NCBI RefSeq assembly: GCF_024170165.1
Contig: NZ_JALJXP010000012.1
Span: 186,001 to 250,000 of the forward strand
From: Pseudomonas nitroreducens
GTDB lineage: Bacteria > Pseudomonadota > Gammaproteobacteria > Pseudomonadales > Pseudomonadaceae
Direction of reading: 5' to 3'
DNA length: 64,000 bases
Both the position numbers and the translations under genes were made by a program. Positions 17,606 through 25,531 of the stretch are shown here, in pieces (positions within the stretch are counted from its first letter, which is position 1; every line of letters starts with the position of its first letter). The notes beneath the pieces were generated by a model that worked only from the letters and a program-made list of their open reading frames with translations, had not been told where the DNA came from and ran no database searches.

Positions 17606-18208
17606 ATGCCCCTCGAACTCCTCGGCGCCTTCGTGCTGTTCGCCTTCGTCACCTCCATCACCCCCGGCCCCAACAACATGATGCTGCTGGCCTCGGGCGT
17701 GAACTTCGGCGTACGCCGCACCATTCCGCACATGCTCGGCATTAGCATCGGCTTCCTGCTGCTGGTGGTCGCCGTGGGCCTGGGCCTGCACCAGCTGTTC
17801 GAGCGTTTCCCGGCCTCCTACACCGCGCTGCGCTATGCCGGTGGCGCCTACCTCCTGTATCTGGCCTGGAAGATCGCCCGCTCCGGCGCGCCCGAGGCGA
17901 AGGGCGAGCATAGCGCCAAGCCGATGACCTTCCTCCAGGCCGCCGCCTTCCAGTGGGTCAACCCCAAGGCCTGGGTGATGGCCGTGGGCGCCATCGCCAC
18001 CTACCTGCCGGCCAACAGCTGGATCGGCAACGTGGTGCTGATCGCCACCCTGTTCGCCGTGGTCAACCTGCCCAGCGTGGGCGTCTGGACCGTACTCGGC
18101 AGCCTGCTGCGGCGCTGGCTGGAAGATCCGCTGCGGCTGCGCCTGTTCAACGTCGGCATGGCGGCACTGCTGGTCGCTTCGCTCTACCCTCTGTTCACCC
18201 GCACCTGA
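17606..18208 (+). CDS. LysE/RhtB family exporter
   Basis: A 200-residue protein with about six hydrophobic helices and the LysE signature near the N-terminus, VTSITPGPNNMMLLASGVNFG. QWVNPKAWVMAVGAIATYLP is the conserved mid-protein motif. Family members export amino acids or derivatives through the inner membrane. The substrate is unknown. The BenE-type gene follows 13 bp later in the same direction, suggesting joint expression. Confidence 0.9.
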   Translation: MPLELLGAFVLFAFVTSITPGPNNMMLLASGVNFGVRRTIPHMLGISIGFLLLVVAVGLGLHQLFERFPASYTALRYAGGAYLLYLAWKIARSGAPEAKGEHSAKPMTFLQAAAFQWVNPKAWVMAVGAIATYLPANSWIGNVVLIATLFAVVNLPSVGVWTVLGSLLRRWLEDPLRLRLFNVGMAALLVASLYPLFTRT

Positions 18209-18221
18209 TGGAAGTTCGTGC

Positions 18222-19421
18222 ATGACTGACACCACACCCGCCTCCGCGCCACTGCGCCCGCTGGCAGACTCCTCCCCCGCCGCCATCGTCGCCGGGTTCG
18301 TCGCCATGCTCACCGGCTACACCAGCTCGCTGGTGCTGATGTTCCAGGCCGGCCAGGCAGCGGGCCTGACCACCGCGCAGATTTCCTCATGGATCTGGGC
18401 ACTGTCCATCGGCATGGCCCTGACCACCATCGGCCTGACCCTGCGCTACCGCACGCCCATCGTCATCGCCTGGTCCACCCCCGGCGCCGCGCTGCTGATC
18501 AGCAGCCTGCCCGGCGTGCCCTACGGCGAAGCCATCGGTGCGTTCATCGTCTGCGCCGCGCTGATCACGATCTGCGGCGTCACCGGCAGCTTCGAGCGCC
18601 TGATGCGCCAGGTGCCCGGCTCGCTGGCCTCGGCGCTACTGGCCGGCGTGCTGTTCCGCATCTGCATCGAAATCTGCAACGCCGCGCAGCAGCAGACGGC
18701 ACTGGTGGTGGCGATGTTCGTCAGCTACCTGGTCGCCAAGCGCCTGTCGCCGCGCTATGCAGTCTTCGCCGCGTTGCTGGTGGGCGTCGCCTTGGCCGGC
18801 TTCCTCGGCCTGCTCAACTTCAGCCACTTCCAGCTGGAAGTCGCCAGGCCGGTGTGGACCACGCCGAGCTTCTCCCTGGCCGCCACCATCAGCATCGGCA
18901 TCCCGCTGTTCATCGTCGCCATGGCCTCGCAGAACATGCCCGGCCTCGCCGTGCTGCGCGCCGACGGCTACCAGGTGCCCGCCTCGCCGCTGATCTCCAC
19001 TACCGGCATCGCCTCGCTGCTGCTGGCGCCGTTCGGCTCCCACGGCATCAACCTGGCGGCCATCAGCGCGGCCATCTGCACCGGCCCGGAAGCCCACGAG
19101 AATCCGCACAAGCGCTATACCGCCGCGCTCTGGTGCGGGCTGTTCTACGGCATCGCCGGCATCTTCGGCGCCACCCTGGCCGCGCTGTTCGCCGCGTTGC
19201 CCAAGGCGCTGGTGCTGTCCATCGCCGCGCTGGCCCTGCTCGGCTCGATTACCAACGGCCTGACCAACGCCATGGCCGACGCGCGCCAGCGCGAAGCGGC
19301 GATGGTCACCTTCCTGGTCACCGCCTCGGGCTTCACCCTGTTCTCCGTCGGTTCGGCCTTCTGGGGCCTGGTGGCCGGCCTGCTGACCCAGCTGGTGCTG
19401 AACTGGCGCCGCGCGCCGTAA
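18222..19421 (+). CDS. BenE family benzoate/H+ symporter-like protein
   Basis: A 399-residue polytopic protein of the BenE family. Recognisable segments are AGFVAMLTGYTSSLVLMFQA, RTPIVIAWSTPGAALL, ASQNMPGLAVLRADGYQVP and the GSHGINLAAISAAICTGPEA stretch. About 12 membrane helices. The family imports benzoate in some members, but there is no aromatic degradation gene nearby, so the substrate is open. Located 13 bp after the LysE gene. Confidence 0.87.
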   Translation: MTDTTPASAPLRPLADSSPAAIVAGFVAMLTGYTSSLVLMFQAGQAAGLTTAQISSWIWALSIGMALTTIGLTLRYRTPIVIAWSTPGAALLISSLPGVPYGEAIGAFIVCAALITICGVTGSFERLMRQVPGSLASALLAGVLFRICIEICNAAQQQTALVVAMFVSYLVAKRLSPRYAVFAALLVGVALAGFLGLLNFSHFQLEVARPVWTTPSFSLAATISIGIPLFIVAMASQNMPGLAVLRADGYQVPASPLISTTGIASLLLAPFGSHGINLAAISAAICTGPEAHENPHKRYTAALWCGLFYGIAGIFGATLAALFAALPKALVLSIAALALLGSITNGLTNAMADARQREAAMVTFLVTASGFTLFSVGSAFWGLVAGLLTQLVLNWRRAP

Positions 19422-19475
19422 AGACGCAACCCTTCTGCTAGCATGCGGGCGATTGCCCGAACCGGATCGCCCCGC

Positions 19476-20639
19476 ATGCTGCACACCCTGGCCGTCGCCA
19501 ACTACCGCTCGATCAACTCGCTGGTGCTGCCGCTGGGCCGGCTGAACCTGATCACCGGCGCCAACGGCAGCGGCAAATCCAACCTCTACCGCGCCCTGCG
19601 CCTGCTCGCCGAAACCGCCCAGGGCGGCGTGGTGAATGCCCTGGCGCGCGAGGGCGGGCTGGAATCCACCTTCTGGGCCGGGCCGGAAACCCATTCGCGG
19701 CGCATGCGCACGGGTGAAGTGGAAGTCCAGGGCGGCCCGCGCAACGAGGTCAAGCGCCTGCGCCTGGGCTTTGCCGGCGAGGACTTCGGCTACACCATCG
19801 CCCTCGGCCTGCCGCCACCGCCGGTGGTCAGCGCCTTCGGCCTGGACCCGGAGATCAAGCACGAAAGCATCTGGGCCGGCCCCTGGTACCGCCCCGCCTC
19901 GCAACTGGTGGAGCGCAACGGCCCGATGCTGCGCGCCCGCGAGGGCCGCAGCTGGCAGGTGCTGGAGCAGCACATTCCGACCTTCGACAGCCTGTTCACC
20001 CAGATCGGCAGCGGCTCGGATTGCCCCGAAGCCCTGCTGCTGCGCGAGCAGATTCGCGGCTGGCGCTTCTACGATCATTTCCGCACCGACGCCGACGCCG
20101 CGGCGCGGCAGCCGCAACTCGGCACTCGCACCCCAGTGCTGCACCACGACGGCCGCGACCTTGCCGCCGCCCTGCAGACCATCCGCGAAATCGGCGACGC
20201 CACCGCGCTGGAAACTGCGATAACCGACGCCTTCCCCGGCGCCGAACTACAGATCGACTGCCAGCCCGGCGGGCGCTTCGCCGTGGCGCTGAAGCAATAC
20301 GGCCTGCTGCGCCCGCTGAGCGCGGCGGAACTCTCCGACGGCACCCTGCGCTACCTGTTGCTGGTCGCCGCCCTGCTCACCCCGCGCCCGCCGTCGCTGA
20401 TGGTACTCAACGAACCGGAAACCAGCCTGCACCCGGACCTGCTGCCGGCGCTCGGGCGCCTGATCATCGCTGCCTCTAAGCACACCCAGGTCTGGGTCGT
20501 GTCCCACGCCAGCCGGCTGATTGCCACGCTGGAGGAACACCCCGAGTGCAACTGCCTGCACCTGGACAAGGAACTGGGCCAGACGCGCATCCGCGACCAG
20601 GGCATGTTCGATGCTCCGGCGTGGCATTGGCCGGATTGA
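19476..20639 (+). CDS. AAA family ATPase (RecF/SMC-like, AAA_21 type)
   Basis: A 387-residue ATPase with an N-terminal LAVANYRSINSLVLPLGRLN start and Walker A ITGANGSGKSNLYRAL (residues 26-41). The signature region LSDGTLRYLLLVAALL precedes Walker B SLMVLNEPETSLHPDLLPAL and the H-loop-like VVSHASRLI. Walker B carries Asn before Glu (LNEPE) where many relatives have Asp. ATG at 19476 starts the conserved N-terminal strand. Such single ATPases occur in defence and repair contexts, often with a nuclease partner; none is adjacent here, so its role is unknown. Confidence 0.85.
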   Translation: MLHTLAVANYRSINSLVLPLGRLNLITGANGSGKSNLYRALRLLAETAQGGVVNALAREGGLESTFWAGPETHSRRMRTGEVEVQGGPRNEVKRLRLGFAGEDFGYTIALGLPPPPVVSAFGLDPEIKHESIWAGPWYRPASQLVERNGPMLRAREGRSWQVLEQHIPTFDSLFTQIGSGSDCPEALLLREQIRGWRFYDHFRTDADAAARQPQLGTRTPVLHHDGRDLAAALQTIREIGDATALETAITDAFPGAELQIDCQPGGRFAVALKQYGLLRPLSAAELSDGTLRYLLLVAALLTPRPPSLMVLNEPETSLHPDLLPALGRLIIAASKHTQVWVVSHASRLIATLEEHPECNCLHLDKELGQTRIRDQGMFDAPAWHWPD

Positions 20640-21066
20640 GTCCGCGCCTTCAGGTCGATGCCGGAGTTGAAAGGGTCGCAGGAGCGGACTTCGTCCGCCA
20701 AGCACGTAGGGCGCATAACCCGGAACGGGTTATCCGCCGATGCCCTGGCGGTGGATAACGCTGACGCGTTATCCGCCCTACGACCTGCCAGGAGCGTGAG
20801 AAACCCGCCGGCAAGGCACGGCGCCAACCTGCAGGAGCGCGCCCCGCGCGCGATCGCGGGCATGGCCCGCTCCTACATGGGGCGCCGGACCTCTGTATTT
20901 CCTGATGAGGCTGGGTAGGTTTCGCGGGCAAAGAGCGCTGCCCTGTACGACAGAGGCCGGGGATTCGCAAGCAAGCTCGCTCCCGCAGGAGCCGGTGAGA
21001 TGCCAGGGAGGAGGTAGGCGCCCCACCAGCCTCCACGGGAGCGAGCTTGCTTTCGAACCCGAGACT
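20640..21066. other. Repeat-filled intergenic region
   Basis: 427 bp with no gene seen. Family D palindrome at about 20707-20783 (GGGCGCATAACCCGGAACGG and GTTATCCGCCCTAC), family B at 20828-20876, and two half family A elements at 20951-20985 and 21037-21058 (GAGCGAGCTTGCTTTCGAA). Confidence 0.7.
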
Positions 21067-21366
21067 TCAGACCTTCAGGACGGCTGGCGAGGCGGCGGCC
21101 ATGAGGCGTTGCTGCAGGCGCCAGAGGAAAGCCGTTTCATAGGCAACCTGATGGAAGCCTCGTCCCTGGTCCAGTCGCCCCATATGCAAGGCCATCCAGA
21201 GGTTGGATTTGTGCCGCTCGGCGAACCATTGCTCGACGCGGGCCACGCCGGCGTCAGCGGCCGGCTGGCAATCCATCGGCCACTCCAGTGCCAGCCCCGG
21301 CCAGCCATCGGCCTGCGGAATGTGGCAGATGTGGAATCTCGTGTTGCGCACCTTCTTGTCTCTCAT
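21067..21366 (-). CDS. 99-residue protein of unknown function behind an antisense-RNA-like leader
   Basis: A small soluble protein starting MRDKKVRNTRFHICHIPQAD with central WPMDCQPAADAGVARVEQWF and a helical end AFLWRLQQRLMAAAS. ATG at 21366 is preceded by AAAGGGAG at 7 bp, a good Shine-Dalgarno. I do not recognise a domain. What makes it notable is the leader: on the same strand, about 260-480 bases upstream, lie a C4-like antisense RNA candidate, an intrinsic terminator and a folded target region, so its expression is probably set by transcription termination. It may be of phage/satellite origin. Confidence 0.6.
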   Translation of the reverse strand: MRDKKVRNTRFHICHIPQADGWPGLALEWPMDCQPAADAGVARVEQWFAERHKSNLWMALHMGRLDQGRGFHQVAYETAFLWRLQQRLMAAASPAVLKV

Positions 21367-21587
21367 TGAAAACTCCCTTTGCCGCGCTCGCGGGCGCGGA
21401 CGTCGATCCATCTCCAAAGGGCCGCCAGGCTCCCAATACACCCGGCGGCCTGCTGCAAATCTCAGGTGCCCGGCAGGGTGGTGAGCACCGAGGGTTCAGC
21501 CAGTTCAATTAGTCGCTAGAAGGAATTCCAGAGGGGTGTTGCCGGTGGTGCGCGGGGGTAAAAGCGGGGTAGTGCATCGTTCAGTTC

Positions 21588-21595
21588 CTACGTAG
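21588..21595. repeat. CTACGTAG palindrome, copy 1
   Basis: Exact 8-bp self-complementary box. Two more exact copies lie at 21668-21675 and 21775-21782, all inside the leader of the 99-residue gene. Confidence 0.8.
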
Positions 21596-21637
21596 TGATG
21601 GGAGGAACCCGACTCGCCCAACTTTCCACTGAAGGGT

Positions 21638-21714
21638 GGCGGGACCGTGCAAGGGTGGAAATACCGGCTACGTAGGACCCGGCCGGGCCGAAGCCCGCCT
21701 CGCACGATCCCGCC
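21638..21714 (-). ncRNA. Folded target/leader RNA of the antisense module
   Basis: Outer arms at 21702-21714 and 21638-21650 pair over 13 bp; on the minus strand the one non-Watson-Crick pair is a U-G wobble, while on the plus strand it would be a C-A mismatch, so the RNA is read from the minus strand. Inside is a CGGGC-TTCG-GCCCG hairpin (21684-21697) with the extra-stable UUCG loop, the second CTACGTAG box and TTTCCAC (21655-21661). Confidence 0.6.
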
Positions 21715-21736
21715 ATAGACAGCACCTGACGGGCAC

Positions 21737-21767
21737 AAAAAAGCGCCAGTCAAACCGCCATGGCGCT
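21737..21767 (-). terminator. Intrinsic terminator inside the leader
   Basis: On the minus strand, stem AGCGCCA / TGGCGCT (21761-21767 with 21742-21748) followed by TTTTTT. It competes with the hairpin GGCGC-GGTA-GCGCC at 21762-21775, so the two folds exclude each other. Confidence 0.7.
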
Positions 21768-21840
21768 ACCGCGCCTACGTAGCAAACACCGGGTTTCCAC
21801 ACCCAGGTCACGACAACCGTCGCGACCCGGAAACCTTACC
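21737..21840 (-). ncRNA. C4/P4-CI-like antisense RNA candidate
   Basis: Minus-strand RNA candidate. A 10-bp stem (21819-21828 with 21805-21814, loop GGTT) contains two G-U wobbles that would be A-C mismatches on the plus strand, extended by GGTTTCC/GGAAACC (21829-21835 with 21792-21798). Downstream come the box GCTACGTAGG (21774-21783) and an intrinsic terminator. Two stretches, GTGGAAA and CTACGTAGG, are complementary to the leader region 21655-21676. The arrangement resembles the C4 antisense RNAs of phages P1/P7 and the CI RNA of P4. Exact ends are unknown. Confidence 0.55.
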
Positions 21841-22068
21841 GGCGGCCTTGCAGGCACAGCAATGCGGCATGCTACCGGTTCTTCCGACGCCGGTGCAGGA
21901 CGCTTCCCGAGTACCTTGTCGCATTTGCGTAGGAAGATGGACCGATGCAGGAAAGGTCGCTGGCGCAACCCGTTCCCTAGCCGGCCGGTTAACGCAGAGA
22001 TCACCTGCAGGAGCGCGCCATGCGCGCGATTGCGGGCATGGCCCGCTCCTGCAGGGAACATCCGGGCG
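21841..22068. other. Probable promoter region of the antisense module and family B repeat
   Basis: No gene seen. The module promoter must lie here on the minus strand, but I cannot place it. A degenerate box CCTACG (minus strand, 21928-21933) may be a relic copy of the CTACGTAG motif. A family B palindrome occupies 22003-22057. Confidence 0.45.
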
Positions 22069-22965
22069 TCAGGCGGGCGCCTGCTCCGGTGCGGTCTTGG
22101 CCACGCCACGGCTGACCCACCAGCCGAAGAGCCCGGCGGTGAAGAACATCAGCACGCCGTAAATGGCCGCCGGGATCGCCATGGTCTTGTTGTTCAGCAG
22201 CATCGGGCTGAGCGCCAGGGCGATGGCGAGGGTGCCATTGTGGATGCCGATTTCCATGCCAATGGCGATGGATTGCGGCTTGGACAGCTTGAGCAGGCGC
22301 GGAATCCAGTAGCCCAGGGCCAGGCTCAGCAGGTTGAAGCACAGCGCCGCCGCGCCAACGATGGGTGCATAGGCGAGGAAGGTCTGCCAGTCCTTGGTCA
22401 CCGCCACGCCGATGATCACCGCCAGCAGCAGCGCGGAGAGGATCTTCACCGGCTTCTGCAGCACCGCTGCCACGCTCGGCAGCAGGCGCCGCACGATCAT
22501 GCCGATGGCCACGGGACCGAGGACGATGATGAACACCTGCACCACCTTGGCGAACTGCAGCGGGATGGTCTGGCCGTCGTTCATGAAGTACAGCAGCGAC
22601 AGATTCACGATCAGCGGCATGGTGAGGATGGCGATCACCGAGTTCACCGCGGTCAGCGTGATATTCAGCGCCACGTCGCCGTGGGCCAGGTGGCTGTAGA
22701 GGTTCGCGGTGGTGCCGCCGGGCGATGCAGCGAGCAGCATCATGCCCACGGCCAGCGCCGCTTCGAGGGCGAAGCCCAGGGTGATGAGGAAGCACGCCAG
22801 GGGCAGCAGGATGATCTGGCAGACCAGGCCGATGAGCACGGGCTTGGGGTAGCGCACCACGCGGGCGAAGTCGGCGATGGTCAGGGACAGGCCGAGGCCC
22901 AGCATGATGATGCCCAGGGCGATGGGCATGAACAGCGTCAGCAAGGGATCGTTGGTCATTGTCAT
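22069..22965 (-). CDS. Bile acid:sodium symporter family protein
   Basis: A 298-residue ASBT/BASS family transporter with about nine or ten hydrophobic helices. Hallmarks are PIALGIIMLGLGLSL near the start, LLAASPGGTTANLYSHLA and the sodium-site helix IAIGMEIGIHNGTLAIALAL. Bacterial members move organic anions with sodium; the substrate is not predictable. The ATG at 22965 gives MTMTNDPLLTLF. It stands alone on its strand. Confidence 0.9.
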   Translation of the reverse strand: MTMTNDPLLTLFMPIALGIIMLGLGLSLTIADFARVVRYPKPVLIGLVCQIILLPLACFLITLGFALEAALAVGMMLLAASPGGTTANLYSHLAHGDVALNITLTAVNSVIAILTMPLIVNLSLLYFMNDGQTIPLQFAKVVQVFIIVLGPVAIGMIVRRLLPSVAAVLQKPVKILSALLLAVIIGVAVTKDWQTFLAYAPIVGAAALCFNLLSLALGYWIPRLLKLSKPQSIAIGMEIGIHNGTLAIALALSPMLLNNKTMAIPAAIYGVLMFFTAGLFGWWVSRGVAKTAPEQAPA

Positions 22966-23107
22966 TATTCTCCAACTGGTGTGGGCCGATTCTTTCGGCC
23001 TCTTGGGCGCTTGTAACTGGCCTTGCAGGCCAATACCCCATCTTCCTGTAACAAAATGCGAAAGTTTGTAGCGATCAGGGAGGGATCACACGGCTAGCGG
23101 GCTTTTC

Positions 23108-23184
23108 GTAGGAGCGAGCTTGCTCGCGAACCGCCCAGCGCCGAAGCGTCCGGGAAATTCGTTCGCGAGCAAGCTCGCTCCTAC
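23108..23184. repeat. Family A inverted repeat
   Basis: Outer arms GTAGGAGCGAGCTTGCTCGC and GCGAGCAAGCTCGCTCCTAC, perfect over 23 bp and more, around a 30-base centre. Confidence 0.8.
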
Positions 23185-23195
23185 AGGTGTGACGT

Positions 23196-23238
23196 GGCAG
23201 CGTTGGTGCAGGGGCTAGCCCCCTGCACCAACGCTGCC
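23196..23238. terminator. Perfect 19-bp hairpin after the SDR gene
   Basis: Arms GGCAGCGTTGGTGCAGGGG and CCCCTGCACCAACGCTGCC with a 5-base loop, 9 bp beyond the SDR stop codon. No T-tract on either side, so it is either a non-canonical terminator or a 3' mRNA protector. Confidence 0.5.
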
Positions 23239-23247
23239 CTAAGACGA

Positions 23248-24009
<762 letters not shown>

Positions 24010-24246
24010 GAGCGTTCCTCGAAAGCGTTGCGAAGCGAATGGGGATAACCGTCGCAGTCTAGCCAGCGCGTTGCGGGCGCGAAGCACTATCAGGCGGGAC
24101 AACGTCGTTGCATCCATGCCGATGATGATTCAGCCAAATCCGGATCACTGGAACCGATGGACGAACATTCCCCCGGCGGACGAAACTTGCCCCAACGCCG
24201 CGCGCGGACTATCACCTAGGCTTTCCCCCTGACTGAGTCCACTGCC

Positions 24247-25251
24247 ATGTCCGCCCAGATCAACCGTCAGTTCCAGCTCGCCCAGCGCCCGGTCGGCGCC
24301 GCCACCCGCGACACCTTCGCCTACGTGGAAACCCCGGTCGGCGAGCCCGGCCCCGGTCAGATCCTGGTGAAGAACCAGTACCTGTCGCTGGACCCGGCCA
24401 TGCGCGGCTGGATGAACGACGCCAAGTCCTACATCGCCCCGGTGGCCATCGGCGACGTGATGCGCGCCCTGGGCGTGGGCAAGGTGATCGCCTCGCAGCA
24501 CCCGGACTTCAAGGTCGGCGACGAAGTGAACGGCGCCCTCGGCGTGCAGGACTACTTCCTCGGCGAGCCCAAGGGCTTCTACAAGGTCGACAGCCAGCGC
24601 GCGCCGCTGCCGCTGTACCTGTCCGCGCTGGGCATGACCGGCATGACGGCCTATTTCGGCTTCCTCGACGTCGGTCTGCCCCAGGCCGGTGACACCGTGG
24701 TGGTCTCCGGCGCTGCCGGCGCGGTGGGCAGCGTGGTCGGGCAGATCGCCAAGATCAAGGGTTGCCGCGTGGTCGGCATCGCCGGTGGCGCCGACAAGTG
24801 CCGCTACCTGATCGACGAACTGGGCTTCGACGGTGCCATCGACTACAAGGCCGAGGACGTCAACGCCGGCCTCAAGCGCGAGTGCCCCAAGGGCGTGAAC
24901 GTGTTCTTCGACAACGTCGGCGGCGACATCCTCGACGCCGTGCTGGCCCGCCTGGCGCCTAAGGCGCGGGTGGTGATCTGCGGCGCAATCAGCCAGTACA
25001 ACAACAAGGAAGCCGTACGCGGCCCGGCCAATTATCTGTCGCTGCTGGTCAACCGCGCGCGCATGGAAGGCATGGTGGTGATGGACTACGCCCACCGCTT
25101 CCAGGAAGGCTTCAAGGACATGGCGAGCTGGATCGCCGAGGGCAAGCTGAAGTCGAAGGAAGACATCGTCGAGGGCCTGGAAACCTTCCCCGAGACCCTG
25201 GCCAAGCTGTTCAGCGGCGAGAACTTCGGCAAGCTGGTGCTCAAGGTCTGA
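24247..25251 (+). CDS. NADP-dependent medium-chain oxidoreductase (LTD/CurA-like)
   Basis: A 334-residue zinc-independent MDR enzyme of the leukotriene B4 dehydrogenase/CurA type, which reduces activated double bonds with NADPH. Motifs are YLSLDPAMRGWMND, GDVMRALGVGKVIAS, the nucleotide-binding VVVSGAAGAVGSVVGQIAKI, and FFDNVGGDILDAVL. It ends GENFGKLVLKV as in relatives. Single gene, divergent from the SDR gene, followed by family C and A repeats. Confidence 0.92.
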   Translation: MSAQINRQFQLAQRPVGAATRDTFAYVETPVGEPGPGQILVKNQYLSLDPAMRGWMNDAKSYIAPVAIGDVMRALGVGKVIASQHPDFKVGDEVNGALGVQDYFLGEPKGFYKVDSQRAPLPLYLSALGMTGMTAYFGFLDVGLPQAGDTVVVSGAAGAVGSVVGQIAKIKGCRVVGIAGGADKCRYLIDELGFDGAIDYKAEDVNAGLKRECPKGVNVFFDNVGGDILDAVLARLAPKARVVICGAISQYNNKEAVRGPANYLSLLVNRARMEGMVVMDYAHRFQEGFKDMASWIAEGKLKSKEDIVEGLETFPETLAKLFSGENFGKLVLKV

Positions 25252-25290
25252 CCGCACCGTCGCAGGTGCCCCGTTCGGTGCACACGCCGG

Positions 25291-25415
25291 CCCTCTCCCC
25301 GCCCTCTCCCTGAAGGGAGAGGCGCTCTTGATCTTGTAGGAGCGAGCTTGCTCGCGAACCCGCCCCGCACCGGCATTGCCGAAGGGAATGTTCGCGAGCA
25401 AGCTCGCTCCTACAG
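25291..25415. repeat. Family C half element followed by family A inverted repeat
   Basis: Family C at 25291-25322 (CCCTCTCCCTGAAGGGAGAG) and a complete family A palindrome at 25335-25415. They lie directly after the MDR gene and may end its transcript. The following 110 bp should hold the SulP promoter. Confidence 0.75.
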
Positions 25416-25531
25416 ACAAGCCCTCACCGCCTGCACGCTTTCCGCGCTCTATCTCGATGATATCCGACAAGCTCTGTTGAGCCTTTCCAGCTAGGATTTC
25501 CCCTGGTCGACTCCAAGGAAGATCCCCCCGA

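Noticed and set aside
18636-20147. 503-codon minus-strand frame opposite BenE and the ATPase gene
   Set aside because: Shadow frame across two well supported genes on the other strand.
21505-21753. Possible 82-residue gene inside the leader, and a longer open frame ending at 21750
   Set aside because: The 82-residue frame has only a TTG start lying in a terminator stem, and its codons run through the RNA stems and CTACGTAG boxes. Phage P4 Ash-type small frames occur in comparable places, so translation is not excluded, but the RNA structure explains the conservation better.
23108-23184. CRISPR-like appearance of repeated palindromes
   Set aside because: Only two inverted arms, no direct repeat-spacer series; it is a REP-type element seen in many gaps.
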